A program made the position numbers and the translations under genes. Below the pieces are notes generated by a model, which was not told the DNA's origin, did not search any database, and saw only the letters and a program-made list of their open reading frames with translations. A stretch of DNA of 64,000 nucleotides from Eleftheria terrae (GTDB taxonomy: Bacteria > Pseudomonadota > Gammaproteobacteria > Burkholderiales > Burkholderiaceae_C): positions 4,588,001 to 4,652,000 of the forward strand of contig NZ_CP106951.1 of the NCBI RefSeq assembly GCF_030419005.1, given 5' to 3'. Position 1 is the stretch's first letter. Each line of letters opens with the position of its first letter. Below, piece by piece: positions 18,419 to 27,518 of the stretch.

Positions 18419-19873
18419 ATGCTGCTCACTCTTGTCATTGCTTATCTGCTTGGCACCATCGCCATCGGCCTCTGGGCTGCCAAGCGTGTGAAGAACACGG
18501 CGGATTTCGCGATCGCCGGGCGGCACCTGCCGCTGTTCATGATCATCACGACGACCTTTGCGACCTGGTTCGGCTCCGAAACGGTGCTGGGCATCCCGGC
18601 CAAGTTCGTCGAGACCGGGCTGGGCGGCATCGTGGAGGACCCCTTCGGCGCCGGTACCTGCCTGATCCTGGTGGGCCTGTTCTTCGCGGCGAAGCTCTAC
18701 CGCATGACGCTGCTGACCATCAGCGACTACTACCGCGAGCGCTATGGCCGCGGCGTCGAGATCATCTGCTCGCTGATCATCATCATCAGCTACCTGGGCT
18801 GGGTGTCGGCGCAGGTGACGGCGCTCGGGCTGGTGTTCAACCTGCTGTCGGCCGGCGCCATCAGCATTCCGGTGGGCATGGTGATCGGCACCGTCTCCAT
18901 CCTGGCATACACGCTGTTCGGCGGCATGTGGTCGGTCGCGGTGACGGACTTCATCCAGATGATCATCCTGGTGGTCGGCCTGATGGTGCTGGCGGTGTTC
19001 GCCGGCGACATGGCAGGCGGCGCCGACAAGGTGATCGACCTGGCGGTGAGCAAGGACATGTTCCGTTTCTGGCCCGAGCCGACGATGCAGGACATCCTGG
19101 CCTTCATCGCCGCCGCCATCACGATGATGCTCGGCTCCATCCCGCAGCAGGACGTGTTCCAGCGCGTGATGTCGGCCAACAGCGTGAAGGCCGCCACCCG
19201 CGGCCCGGTGATTGGCGGCTTGTGCTACATCCTGTTCGCCTTCGTGCCGATCTTCCTGGTCACCAGCGCGCTGATCATCATGCCGGAGGAGGCCGCGCGA
19301 CTGCTGGCCGACGATCCGCAGAAGATCCTGCCCACGCTGGTGCTGACCAAGATGCCCTTCGTGATGCAGGTGCTCTTCTTCGGGGCGCTGCTGTCGGCGC
19401 TGAAGTCGACCGCCTCGGCGACGCTGCTGGCGCCGTCGGTCACCTTCGTCGAGAACATCTGGCGCCAGTTCGTGCCGCACCGTGGCGACAAGGCGGAGCT
19501 GCTGACGATGCGCCTGTCGGTGCTGGTGTTCAGCGGCCTGGTCTGCGCCTATGCCATCACTTCGCAGGGCACCTCCATCTACGAGATGGTGTCGGGGGCC
19601 TACCAGGTCACGCTGGTCGGCGCCTTCGTGCCGCTGGCAGCCGGGCTGTACTGGAAGCGAGCCACCACTCAGGGGGCCATGCTGTCCATCGTGCTGGGCA
19701 TCGCGAGCTGGATCGTGCTGGGGCAGTTGCCTGCCGGCGAGCAGTTCCCGCCGCAGCTGGCGGGCGTGCTGATGGGCCTGGTCGGCATGGTGGTGGGTTC
19801 GCTCGCACCGCAGTGGCTGACCAACCGCCACGGATCGCACCACCGGCTGATCGGCGCCGAGCCGACGGCCTGA
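18419..19873 (+). CDS. Sodium:solute symporter family protein
   Basis: Predicted 484-aa inner-membrane transporter of the SSS family (LeuT fold), with about 13 hydrophobic segments over its whole length. ATG 18419 is chosen because GGAG lies eight bases upstream; the first helix begins at once ('LLTLVIAYLLGTIAIGLW'). Conserved phrases include 'FATWFGSETVLGIPAKF', 'GGMWSVAVTDFIQM' and 'GALLSALKSTASATLLAPS' (the TM8-type region with a Ser/Thr-rich sodium site). The substrate cannot be assigned. No catabolic genes are adjacent. A C-terminal short hydrophilic tail ends the protein. Confidence 0.85.
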   Translation: MLLTLVIAYLLGTIAIGLWAAKRVKNTADFAIAGRHLPLFMIITTTFATWFGSETVLGIPAKFVETGLGGIVEDPFGAGTCLILVGLFFAAKLYRMTLLTISDYYRERYGRGVEIICSLIIIISYLGWVSAQVTALGLVFNLLSAGAISIPVGMVIGTVSILAYTLFGGMWSVAVTDFIQMIILVVGLMVLAVFAGDMAGGADKVIDLAVSKDMFRFWPEPTMQDILAFIAAAITMMLGSIPQQDVFQRVMSANSVKAATRGPVIGGLCYILFAFVPIFLVTSALIIMPEEAARLLADDPQKILPTLVLTKMPFVMQVLFFGALLSALKSTASATLLAPSVTFVENIWRQFVPHRGDKAELLTMRLSVLVFSGLVCAYAITSQGTSIYEMVSGAYQVTLVGAFVPLAAGLYWKRATTQGAMLSIVLGIASWIVLGQLPAGEQFPPQLAGVLMGLVGMVVGSLAPQWLTNRHGSHHRLIGAEPTA

Positions 19874-19938
19874 GGGCCGATGCCCGTGCCGGGGCACGGA
19901 AGGCGGCCGTGCCGGGTCCGGCCTGCCGCCGCTTTACA

Positions 19939-19944
19939 TATAAT
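19939..19944 (+). promoter_or_regulatory. Candidate -10 element upstream of the FmdB gene
   Basis: A perfect TATAAT in an otherwise GC-rich intergenic region lies 30 bp before the FmdB start and just before its AAGGAG ribosome site. No good -35 is found at 16-18 bp, so this could be a weak or activator-dependent promoter for the FmdB-DUF502-aspS run. Confidence 0.45.
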
Positions 19945-19973
19945 TTCGGGTTTCGCATCAAGGAGTTAGAGCC

Positions 19974-20315
19974 ATGCCGATCTACGCGTATCGCTGTGAG
20001 TCGTGCGGCCATGCGCAGGACGTGCTCCAGAAGATTTCCGATCCTCTGCTGACGCAGTGCCCGCAGTGCCAGGCACCGACGTTCCAGAAACAGGTGACCG
20101 CCGCCGGCTTCCAGCTGAAGGGCTCGGGCTGGTACGTCACCGACTTCCGCGGGGGCGGTGCCTCGTCCGCCGGCGCGGCCAAGCCCGCGGCGGGCGGCGA
20201 CACGGCGTCCGCGCCGGCGCCGGCAGCAGCGCCTGCGTCCGACGGTGGCAGTTCGTCCACCTCGGGCAGCAGCACCGCTTCCGGCGGCTGCGGCACCTCG
20301 TGCGCCTGCCATTGA
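19974..20315 (+). CDS. FmdB-family zinc ribbon protein
   Basis: Predicted 113-aa small protein. The N-terminal half is the FmdB putative regulatory zinc ribbon: 'YAYRCESCGH' and 'LTQCPQCQAP' supply the two CxxC knuckles. It is followed by the common 'GSGWYVTDF' motif. The rest is an Ala/Ser/Gly-rich flexible tail ending in a second cysteine cluster (CGTSCACH), as is usual in beta-proteobacterial members. A clear AAGGAG site precedes ATG. Function is unproven; the family name derives from a regulator of formamidase. The gene order with DUF502 and aspS is widely kept in Burkholderiales. Confidence 0.88.
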   Translation: MPIYAYRCESCGHAQDVLQKISDPLLTQCPQCQAPTFQKQVTAAGFQLKGSGWYVTDFRGGGASSAGAAKPAAGGDTASAPAPAAAPASDGGSSSTSGSSTASGGCGTSCACH

Positions 20316-20346
20316 GCCGGCCACGAACGCCGCGACAGGAAACTCA

Positions 20347-21018
20347 GTGAAGAAATACTTCATCACCGGCCTGCTGGTCTGGCTGCCGGTGGCCATCACC
20401 CTGTGGGTGCTGCTGTGGGTGGTGGGCCTGTTCGACGGCGTGTTCGCCGCGCTGGTGTCGGCCTCGCAGGCGGTTGCGCCCGAGGACGCCCAGGCGCCGC
20501 TGGAGCGGCTGAAGGAAGTGCCCGGCCTCGGCCTCGTGCTGGTGGCCGGCGGCATGCTGCTGACCGGCGTGTTCGTGGCCAACATCTTCGGCCAGTGGTG
20601 GCTCAGGCAGTGGGAACGGGCCCTGTCCAAGATCCCCATCGTCAAGAGCATCTACTCCAGCGTGAAGCAGGTGTCGGACACGCTGTTCTCCAGCAGCGGC
20701 AATGCCTTCCGCGAGGCGGTGCTGATCCAGTACCCGCGCCCGGGCTGCTGGACCATCGCCTTCGTGACCGGCCAGCCCGGCGGCGAGGTGGCCGAGCACC
20801 TCGACCCGCGGCAGTTCCTGAGCGTGTACGTGCCCACCACGCCCAACCCCACGTCGGGCTTCTTCCTGATGCTGCCGCGCTCCGACGTGATCGAATTGAA
20901 GATGAGCGTCGACGAGGCGCTGAAGTACACCATCTCGATGGGTGTCGTCGCACCGCCGGCCATCCTGGGCAGCGATGCGCAGCCGCTGGTCGAGCTGCCG
21001 CGAAATCCGCCGGGTTGA
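20347..21018 (+). CDS. DUF502 family membrane protein
   Basis: Predicted 223-aa inner-membrane protein of unknown function. The start is GTG 20347, with AGGAAA just upstream. The first residues 'KKYFITGLLVWLPVAITLWVLLWVVGLFD' are a family signature. Two transmembrane helices lie at about residues 4-27 and 60-82. A soluble part with 'IPIVKSIYSSVKQVSDTLF' and 'YVPTTPNPTSGFFLMLPR' follows. It sits 31 bp after the FmdB gene and 117 bp before aspS. Confidence 0.88.
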   Translation: MKKYFITGLLVWLPVAITLWVLLWVVGLFDGVFAALVSASQAVAPEDAQAPLERLKEVPGLGLVLVAGGMLLTGVFVANIFGQWWLRQWERALSKIPIVKSIYSSVKQVSDTLFSSSGNAFREAVLIQYPRPGCWTIAFVTGQPGGEVAEHLDPRQFLSVYVPTTPNPTSGFFLMLPRSDVIELKMSVDEALKYTISMGVVAPPAILGSDAQPLVELPRNPPG

Positions 21019-21135
21019 GCGGCCGGCTCCCGCTTGACCCTCAGGGCTTGAGACACAGCCCGCCAGCGCCACCTCAGGGGCCACCGCGCAGCCTGGCTGC
21101 GAGCGAGCCCGAACCCGATCTGTTGGAGTGATTCC

Positions 21136-22932
21136 ATGAGAACAACATATGCCGGTCTCGTCAGCGAAGCGCTGATGGGCCAGACCGTGACCCTGATGGG
21201 CTGGGCCCACCGCCGCCGCGACCACGGCGGGGTCATCTTCATCGACCTGCGCGACCGCGAGGGCCTCGTGCAGGTGGTGTGCGACCCGGACCGTGCCGAG
21301 ACCTTCAAGACGGCCGAGGGCGTTCGCAACGAGTTCTGCGTGAAGGTGGTGGGCAAGGTGCGCCCGCGCCCGGCCGGCACCGAGAACGCCAACCTCACCA
21401 GCGGCAAGGTGGAAGTGCTGTGCCACGAGCTGGAGGTGCTCAACCCCAGCGTGACGCCGCCGTTCCAGCTGGATGACGAGAACCTGTCGGAAACCACGCG
21501 CCTGACGCACCGCGTGCTGGACCTGCGCCGGCCCTACATGCAGAAGAACCTCATGCTGCGCTATCGCGTGGCGATGGAGGTGCGCAAGTTCCTCGACGCG
21601 CAGGGCTTCGTCGACATCGAGACGCCGATGCTGACCAAGAGCACGCCCGAGGGCGCGCGCGACTACCTGGTGCCCAGCCGTGTGCACGACGGCCACTTCT
21701 TCGCGCTGCCGCAGTCGCCGCAGCTGTTCAAGCAGCTGCTGATGGTGGCGGGCTTCGACCGCTACTACCAGATCACCAAGTGCTTCCGTGACGAGGACCT
21801 GCGCGCCGATCGCCAGCCGGAGTTCACCCAGATCGACATCGAGACCTCCTTCCTCACCGAACAGGAGATTCGCGACACCTTCGAGGGCATGATCCGCCAC
21901 GTCTTCAAGACGGCGCTGGACGTGGACCTGGGCGAATACCCGGTGATGAGCTATGCCGACGCGATGCGCCTGTACGGCTCCGACAAGCCGGACCTGCGCG
22001 TGAAGCTCGAGTTCACCGAGCTGACCGACGTGATGGCCGACGTCGACTTCAAGGTCTTCTCGACCCCCGCCACGATGAAGGGCGGCCGGGTGGCGGCGCT
22101 GTGCATCCCGGGCGGTGGCGAGATGAGCCGCGGCGAGATCGACGCCTACACCGAGTTCGTCAAGATCTACGGTGCCAAGGGCCTGGCCTGGATCAAGGTC
22201 AACGACATCGCCAAGGGCCGCGAGGGCCTGCAGTCGCCGATCGTGAAGAACCTGCACGACCGCGCACTGCAGCAGGTGCTGGAGCGCACCGGTGCGAAGA
22301 CCGGCGACCTGATCTTCTTCGGCGCCGACAAGGCCAAGGTCGTCAACGACGCCCTGGGCGCGCTGCGCGTGAAGATCGGCCACAGCGAGTTCGGCCGCAA
22401 GAGCGGGCTGTTCGAGGACCGCTGGGCGCCGCTGTGGGTGGTGGACTTCCCGATGTTCGAGTACGACGAGGACGAGCAGCGCTGGAACGCGGTGCACCAT
22501 CCCTTCACCGCGCCGAAGGACGGCCACGAGGACCTGATGGACACGGCGCCCGACCAGTGCATCGCCAAGGCCTACGACATGGTGCTCAACGGCTGGGAAC
22601 TGGGCGGTGGCTCGGTGCGTATCCACCGTGCCGAGGTGCAGAGCAAGGTCTTCAGCGCGCTGAAGATCGGGCCCGAGGAGGCGCAGGCCAAGTTCGGCTT
22701 CCTGCTCGACGCGCTGCAGTACGGCGCGCCGCCACATGGTGGCCTGGCCTTCGGCCTGGACCGCCTGGTGACGCTGATGACCAAGGCCGAATCGATCCGC
22801 GACGTGATCGCCTTCCCCAAGACCCAGCGCGCGCAGTGCCTGCTGACGCATGCGCCAAGCCAGGTCGACGAGAAGCAGCTGCGCGAGCTGCACATCCGCC
22901 TGCGCAACACGCAGCCCGGCGCCGCCGCCTGA
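21136..22932 (+). CDS. aspS: Aspartyl-tRNA synthetase
   Basis: Charges tRNA-Asp (possibly also tRNA-Asn in a non-discriminating form; this cannot be told by eye). At 598 aa it has the full bacterial type. An N-terminal OB-fold anticodon domain carries '[22 protein letters not shown]'. The class II motif 2 region has '[20 protein letters not shown]', the bacterial GAD insertion lies at about 290-420, and motif 3 is '[13 protein letters not shown]'. GGAG lies about nine bases before ATG. A strong terminator follows directly, so nudB and the following genes need their own promoter or readthrough. Confidence 0.97.
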   Translation: MRTTYAGLVSEALMGQTVTLMGWAHRRRDHGGVIFIDLRDREGLVQVVCDPDRAETFKTAEGVRNEFCVKVVGKVRPRPAGTENANLTSGKVEVLCHELEVLNPSVTPPFQLDDENLSETTRLTHRVLDLRRPYMQKNLMLRYRVAMEVRKFLDAQGFVDIETPMLTKSTPEGARDYLVPSRVHDGHFFALPQSPQLFKQLLMVAGFDRYYQITKCFRDEDLRADRQPEFTQIDIETSFLTEQEIRDTFEGMIRHVFKTALDVDLGEYPVMSYADAMRLYGSDKPDLRVKLEFTELTDVMADVDFKVFSTPATMKGGRVAALCIPGGGEMSRGEIDAYTEFVKIYGAKGLAWIKVNDIAKGREGLQSPIVKNLHDRALQQVLERTGAKTGDLIFFGADKAKVVNDALGALRVKIGHSEFGRKSGLFEDRWAPLWVVDFPMFEYDEDEQRWNAVHHPFTAPKDGHEDLMDTAPDQCIAKAYDMVLNGWELGGGSVRIHRAEVQSKVFSALKIGPEEAQAKFGFLLDALQYGAPPHGGLAFGLDRLVTLMTKAESIRDVIAFPKTQRAQCLLTHAPSQVDEKQLRELHIRLRNTQPGAAA

Positions 22933-22956
22933 GTGGGCGCCTGCGGGACGACAGAA

Positions 22957-22982
22957 GGGGCGGCTGCGGCCGCCCCTTTTTT
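22957..22982 (+). terminator. Intrinsic terminator after aspS
   Basis: GGGGCGGC (22957-22964) pairs with GCCGCCCC (22969-22976) around a 4-nt loop and is followed by six Ts. It is the clearest plus-strand terminator in the window. The next 220 bp up to nudB hold no recognised feature. Confidence 0.92.
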
Positions 22983-23206
22983 GTTTCCGGCGCCGCTGCC
23001 CGGGACAGGGGCGTTTCCCCCTGCCGCAGGACCGGTTTTGCCTGCGCCGCGGCGGCGGCCGGCCGGCGGTGCCGAGTTGGTGGTGCTGCCGGCGGTGCGC
23101 GCCAGCGGTGGGGCGCCGCGGCGCCGGGCGCGTCGGACGTGCGCTGACGCCACGGCGGCGCTGCATGGGACACAATCGACCGGCCTGCCTCCTCCTCCAG
23201 GTCTCC

Positions 23207-23701
23207 ATGTCTGTTGCGCGTCCCTTCAAGATTCCCGAATCGGTGCTGGTCGTGATCCACACCGCCGACCTGCAGGTCCTGCTGCTGGAGCGGGCCGACC
23301 GGCCCGGCTTCTGGCAGAGCGTGACAGGTTCCAAGGACGCGCCGGACGAAGACGCCCTGCTGACCGCCCGCCGCGAGGTCGAGGAGGAAACCGGCATCCG
23401 GGTGGTCGCGACGCCGCCACGCCCACAGTCGGCCGAGGTGCCGCTGCACCACCTGCAGGACTGGGGCCTGCGCAACGTCTACGAGATCTACCCGGTCTGG
23501 CGGCACCGCTATGCGCCGGGGGTGACGCACAACACCGAGCAGGTGTTTGGCCTGCTGGTCCCGCGCGACATTCCGGTGACCCTGGCTCCGCGCGAGCACC
23601 TGCAGCACGAGTGGCTGCCCTGGCGCGAGGCGGCCGACCGCTGCTTCTCGCCGTCCAATGCCGAGGCAGTGCTGCAGCTGCCGCGATTTCTCGGCCAGTG
23701 A
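23207..23701 (+). CDS. nudB: Dihydroneopterin triphosphate diphosphatase (Nudix)
   Basis: Removes pyrophosphate from dihydroneopterin triphosphate in folate synthesis. Predicted 164 aa. The Nudix box is present as 'GSKDAPDEDALLTA' leading into 'REVEEETGI', with the catalytic glutamates intact. It has the extra residue before the first Glu that I associate with beta-proteobacterial NudB. The phrase 'FWQSVTGS' and position next to aspS support NudB over other Nudix enzymes. The folate link is notable because folE lies 9 kb downstream. It is followed 9 bp later by the EEP gene. Confidence 0.87.
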   Translation: MSVARPFKIPESVLVVIHTADLQVLLLERADRPGFWQSVTGSKDAPDEDALLTARREVEEETGIRVVATPPRPQSAEVPLHHLQDWGLRNVYEIYPVWRHRYAPGVTHNTEQVFGLLVPRDIPVTLAPREHLQHEWLPWREAADRCFSPSNAEAVLQLPRFLGQ

Positions 23702-23710
23702 GGGGAGACG

Positions 23711-24529
23711 ATGGGCACCAATCCGCTCAACTCCAGCGTGCTGCCTTCAGGCGATGCCACCGGCGCCACCGCCGACGACCGCCTGCTGCGGGTGGCCACC
23801 TACAACATCCACAAGGGCGTGCGTGGCATGGGCCCGAACCGCCGGCTGGAGATCCACAACCTCGGCCTCGGGGTGGAGGCGCTGGACGCGGACCTGGTCT
23901 TCCTGCAGGAGGTGCGCAGCTACCACCACCTGGAAGCGCGCCGCTTCCAGCGCAGCTCGTTCGGCTGGCCCAGCCAGCCGCAGGCCGACTTCCTGGCGCC
24001 CGAAGGTTATGCGGTGGCCTACCGCACCAACGCCTACACCCGGGGTGGCGAGCATGGCAACGCGCTGCTGTCGCGCTGGCCGATCGGCGACATCGGGCAC
24101 CACGACGTGTCCGACCACCGCTTCGAGCAGCGCGGCCTGCTGCATGTGCCGGTGCACTGGCAGCAGGTGGAGCTGCACGCCATCGTGGCGCACTTCGGCC
24201 TGATCCATTCCAGCCGGGTGCGCCAGGTCGAGCGGCTGGCCGCCTTCATCACGGCCAATGTGCCGCCGCAGGCGCCGCTGGTGGTGGCCGGCGACTTCAA
24301 CGACTGGGGCGAGAAGCTCGACGGGCTGATGCTCGACTGCGGCCTGGTGCGCGGCCTGGCGCCGCACGGCAAGCGGCCGCTGACCTTCCCGTCTCGGGTG
24401 CCGGTGTTCTCGCTTGACCGCTTCTACCTGCGCGGCATGAAATGCGTTTCCACCTTCGTGCCGCGCGGCACCAGCTGGGCGCGCATGTCGGACCACCTGC
24501 CGCTGGTGGCCGAGCTGGAGCTGGGCTGA
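23711..24529 (+). CDS. Endonuclease/exonuclease/phosphatase (EEP) superfamily protein
   Basis: Predicted 272-aa metal-dependent phosphodiesterase or nuclease of the DNase I-like fold. GGGGAGA precedes ATG. Motifs in order are 'ATYNIHKGVRG', 'DLVFLQEV' (metal-binding Glu), 'VVAGDFNDWGEKL' (catalytic Asp/Asn) and 'SWARMSDHLPLVAELEL' (Asp-His). The gene is 9 bp after nudB and ends 3 bp before clsB. This pairing with ClsB is common in proteobacteria (compare ybhP-clsB in E. coli). Its substrate is unknown; a lipid or nucleic-acid phosphodiester is possible. Confidence 0.88.
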   Translation: MGTNPLNSSVLPSGDATGATADDRLLRVATYNIHKGVRGMGPNRRLEIHNLGLGVEALDADLVFLQEVRSYHHLEARRFQRSSFGWPSQPQADFLAPEGYAVAYRTNAYTRGGEHGNALLSRWPIGDIGHHDVSDHRFEQRGLLHVPVHWQQVELHAIVAHFGLIHSSRVRQVERLAAFITANVPPQAPLVVAGDFNDWGEKLDGLMLDCGLVRGLAPHGKRPLTFPSRVPVFSLDRFYLRGMKCVSTFVPRGTSWARMSDHLPLVAELELG

Positions 24530-24532
24530 GGC

Positions 24533-25843
24533 ATGGCGCCGCCGCCCCAGCGCTCGCCGGCCCGTGGCGTGCTGCCGCCGGGGCCGCTGTCGTGGTACGA
24601 GCACACCCGCGCCCACTTCCTGGGCGGCAACCAGGTGCGCCTGTTGCGCGGCGGCCGCGAGCTGTTCCCGGCCATGTGCGAAGCCATCGGCCGGGCGCGG
24701 CATGAAGTGTGGTTTGCCACCTACATCTTCCATGACGACCCGACGGCTGCCGGCGTGGCCGACTGCCTGTGCCAGGCGGCGCGCCGCGGTGTGCGGGTGC
24801 GCGCCATCATCGACGGCTTCGGCAGCCATGCCACCTTGCCGCGCCTGCTGCCGCAGCTGCGCGAGGCCGGGGTGCAGGTGATGGTGTTCCGGCCCATCAA
24901 GGGCTGGTGGAGCTGGCTGCGGCCGGGGCAGCTGAGGCGGCTGCACCAGAAGCTGTGCGTGGTGGACGGCCACACCGGCTATGTCGGCGGCATCAACGTG
25001 ATCGACGACCTGTTCGACCTGCGCCACGGCTGGAGCGAGGCGCCGCGCCTGGACTACGCGGTGGAGGTGAGCGGCCCGACGGTGGTGCCGATCGAGCAGA
25101 CGGCACGCGCCATGTGGACCCGTGCGCGCCTCGGCCGCGACTGGCGCGAGGAACTCGCCGAGCTGGCCCGCAGCCCGCACCGCGTGGCCCGCGCCCGCCG
25201 GCTGGTGCGGCGCCTGCAAAGCACCCGCTGGGCCCGCCATGCTCACGCGGTGGCCGACCCGGCGCCCATGCGCGCGGCCTTCGTGGTGCGCGACAACCTG
25301 AGTCAGCGCCGCACCATCGAGCGGGCCTACATCGAGGCCATTCGCCATGCGCGCGAGCGCATCGACCTGGTGTCGCCCTACTTCTACCCCGGCCGCGCCT
25401 TCCGCCGCGCCTTGCGGCTGGCGGCGCAGCGGGGCGTGCGGGTGCGGCTGCTGCTGCAGGGCAAGCTGGACTACCGCATTGCCGGCCTGGCCGCGCGGGT
25501 GCTGTACGACGAGCTGCTGGCCCACGGCGTGCAGATCTATGAATACATGCCGGCCTTCCTGCATGCCAAGGTGGCGCTGGTGGACGACAGCTGGGCCACG
25601 GTGGGCAGCTCCAACATCGATCCGCTGTCGCTGCTGCTGAACCTGGAAGCCAACGTGATCGTGCGCGACCCCGCCTTCGTGGACGAGCTGGCCGGCGAGC
25701 TGGATGCCGCTTTCGCGGCGTCCCACCAGGTCACCCGGCCCGAGCTGGGCGTGCCCAACTGGTGGAGCCGCGTGCGCCGCGCCTTCGTGGCCTGGGGCGC
25801 GCATGTCTACCTCAAGGTGGCCGGCGCCACCGGTCGCTACTGA
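24533..25843 (+). CDS. clsB: Cardiolipin synthase ClsB-type (phospholipase D family)
   Basis: Predicted 436-aa phosphatidyltransferase that makes cardiolipin from phosphatidylglycerol and/or phosphatidylethanolamine at the inner membrane. Two HKD motifs are intact: H138 in 'HQKLCVVDGHTGYVGG' and H344 in 'HAKVALVDDSWATVGSSN'. There is no long N-terminal membrane domain, as expected for ClsB rather than ClsA. The neighbouring EEP gene (3 bp upstream) supports this assignment. The next gene starts 13 bp downstream, so the DNA-repair-like set appears to be on the same transcript. Confidence 0.92.
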   Translation: MAPPPQRSPARGVLPPGPLSWYEHTRAHFLGGNQVRLLRGGRELFPAMCEAIGRARHEVWFATYIFHDDPTAAGVADCLCQAARRGVRVRAIIDGFGSHATLPRLLPQLREAGVQVMVFRPIKGWWSWLRPGQLRRLHQKLCVVDGHTGYVGGINVIDDLFDLRHGWSEAPRLDYAVEVSGPTVVPIEQTARAMWTRARLGRDWREELAELARSPHRVARARRLVRRLQSTRWARHAHAVADPAPMRAAFVVRDNLSQRRTIERAYIEAIRHARERIDLVSPYFYPGRAFRRALRLAAQRGVRVRLLLQGKLDYRIAGLAARVLYDELLAHGVQIYEYMPAFLHAKVALVDDSWATVGSSNIDPLSLLLNLEANVIVRDPAFVDELAGELDAAFAASHQVTRPELGVPNWWSRVRRAFVAWGAHVYLKVAGATGRY

Positions 25844-25856
25844 GGCGAGGGCGGGC

Positions 25857-26954
25857 ATGGCGGAGCCGGACCTGATCGTCGAGCGCCCCGAAGGCCTGTA
25901 CTGTCCGCCCGGCGACTTCTACATCGACCCCTGGCGCCCGGTGCCGCGGGCGGTCATCACGCATGCGCATGCCGACCATGCGAGGGTGGGCCACGGGCAC
26001 TACCTGGCGGCCGCGCCCTCGGCCGGCGTGCTGCGGGCCCGGCTGGGTGACATCGCGCTGCAGGCGCTGCCCTATGGCGAAGTGGTGGAACACCGTGGCG
26101 TGCGGGTCTCGCTGCACCCGGCGGGCCATGTGCTCGGCTCGGCGCAGGTGAGGGTGGCGCACGGCGGGCGGGTGTGGGTGGTGTCGGGCGACTACAAGGT
26201 CGAGCCCGACGCGACCTGCGATGCCTTCGAGCCGGTGCGCTGCGACTGCTTCATCACCGAATCGACCTTCGGCCTGCCGATCTACCGCTGGGAGCCGCAG
26301 CAGCAGGTGTTCGCCGCCATCAACGACTGGTGGCGCGCCAATGCCGAGGCTGGCCGGCCCAGCTTGCTGATGGGTTACAGCTTCGGCAAGGCGCAGCGCC
26401 TGCTGGCCGGGGTGGACGCGGGCATCGGCCCCATCATCGTGCATGGCGCGGTGGAGCCGCTGAACCGGGCGTACCGCGAGGCCGGCGTGGCGCTGCCGTC
26501 GACCCGCTTGGTCAGCGAGGTGAGCGACAAGGCCGACTTCAAGCGGGCCCTGGTGCTGGCGCCGCCCAGCGTGCACGGCAGCGTCTGGTCGCGCCGCTTC
26601 GCCGACGCAAGCGACGCCTTTGCCAGCGGCTGGATGCGCCTGCGCGGGGCCCGCCGCCGGCGCGGCGTGGACCGCGGCTTCGTGCTGTCCGACCATGCCG
26701 ACTGGCCGGGCCTGGCGCAGGCCATCGCAGCCACCGGGGCAGAGCGTGTCATCGTGACGCACGGCTATGAAGCGGTGATGGTGCGCTGGCTGCAGGACCA
26801 GGGCCTGCAAGCCGGTGCCTTCCACACCGAATACGGCGACGAGGTGCTGGAAGAGGCGCCGCCGGCCGCAGGTGCCACCGACGCGGCAGACGCCACCGGC
26901 ACCGGCACCACCGCGGCCGAGCCCGAGTCTTCACCAGGAGGAGCCACCCCATGA
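25857..26954 (+). CDS. Ligase-associated MBL-fold DNA exonuclease
   Basis: Predicted 365-aa metallo-beta-lactamase/beta-CASP nuclease of the type encoded beside bacterial ATP-dependent ligases (TIGR04122-like, as known to me). The N-terminal region has 'GLYCPPGDFYIDPWRPV' and the metal motif HAHADH (His36, His38, Asp40, His41). Also present are 'HPAGHVLGSAQV', 'VVSGDYKVEPD', 'TESTFGLPIYRW' and the C-terminal 'LSDHADWPGL'. The tail after about residue 335 is Ala/Thr-rich. ATG 25857 follows GAGGCGAGG. It overlaps the next gene by 4 bp (ATGA). A role in DNA end processing or repair is inferred from family and context. Confidence 0.88.
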   Translation: MAEPDLIVERPEGLYCPPGDFYIDPWRPVPRAVITHAHADHARVGHGHYLAAAPSAGVLRARLGDIALQALPYGEVVEHRGVRVSLHPAGHVLGSAQVRVAHGGRVWVVSGDYKVEPDATCDAFEPVRCDCFITESTFGLPIYRWEPQQQVFAAINDWWRANAEAGRPSLLMGYSFGKAQRLLAGVDAGIGPIIVHGAVEPLNRAYREAGVALPSTRLVSEVSDKADFKRALVLAPPSVHGSVWSRRFADASDAFASGWMRLRGARRRRGVDRGFVLSDHADWPGLAQAIAATGAERVIVTHGYEAVMVRWLQDQGLQAGAFHTEYGDEVLEEAPPAAGATDAADATGTGTTAAEPESSPGGATP

Positions 26955-27451
26955 CCCGCTCGGCCTTCATCCAGGCCTCGCGCCGGCTGGCCAGCCGGTA
27001 TGCAGCCGGCTGCTGGATCGGCGCCATCCGCCCGGCCTTCAGTGCCGGGCGCATCGAGCACGAGCAGCAGGTGGAGACCTATCCGGCCCACTTCCTGGTG
27101 GCCTTGTGGGAGCCGCCCGCGGAGGGCAGCCCGCTGCTGCCCCGCTGGCCGGCGGTGGCTGCCATTGCTTCGCCGGACAGCCAGGCGGCACTGCTGGAGC
27201 TGGTGTCGCACCTGCCGCCGCAGGCCTCGCTCTGGCTGGCGGGCGAGGAAGTGGACTGGGCGCTGGTGGCCGCCATCGTGCGGCAGACCGACCGCAACCT
27301 GGCGGCCTACCACCGGCTGGAGCTGGACGGCTTCATCGCGCGCTGCCGCGCGGTGGAGGCCGAGGCGATCCGCCAGACCTACAGCGACCGCGACCCCGGC
27401 TTCGAGGCCCTCAAGGCGCGGTTGCTGCCGCCCGGGGACAATCCGGCATGA
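26951..27451 (+). CDS. Uncharacterised 166-aa protein in the DNA-repair-like operon
   Basis: I do not recognise a family. The coding case is strong: AGGAGG lies 6-7 bases before ATG, the start overlaps the exonuclease stop, and codon use matches the neighbours. The protein is predicted soluble, mixed alpha/beta, with no signal peptide, membrane segment or cysteine motif. It has an Arg/Ala-rich N-terminal helix ('FIQASRRLASRYAAG') and a central hydrophobic segment with repeated Trp ('ASLWLAGEEVDWALV'). The C-terminal part is helical ('RCRAVEAEAIRQTY'). Position between exonuclease and metallophosphoesterase/ligase suggests a partner or regulator in the same process. This is inference only. Confidence 0.8.
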   Translation: MTRSAFIQASRRLASRYAAGCWIGAIRPAFSAGRIEHEQQVETYPAHFLVALWEPPAEGSPLLPRWPAVAAIASPDSQAALLELVSHLPPQASLWLAGEEVDWALVAAIVRQTDRNLAAYHRLELDGFIARCRAVEAEAIRQTYSDRDPGFEALKARLLPPGDNPA

Positions 27452-27518
27452 CGGCCGCCGCCGCCGGCCGCGTGCGCGTGCCGCCGCGGCAGCCACGACG
27501 ACACGATGGAGAGGATGG

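Noticed and set aside
16531..18438. Minus-strand open frame opposite ubiB
   Set aside because: It is a codon-bias shadow with Gln/His/Arg-rich translation; ubiB is clear on the other strand.
19884..19900. Hairpin CCGTGCC/GGCACGG after the symporter gene as a terminator
   Set aside because: The 2-nt loop and lack of a T-run make it a poor intrinsic terminator; it is left out of the feature list.
20344..23475. Minus-strand open frame of over 1,000 codons opposite DUF502, aspS and nudB
   Set aside because: It is the antisense shadow of well-recognised plus-strand genes and has no domain of its own.
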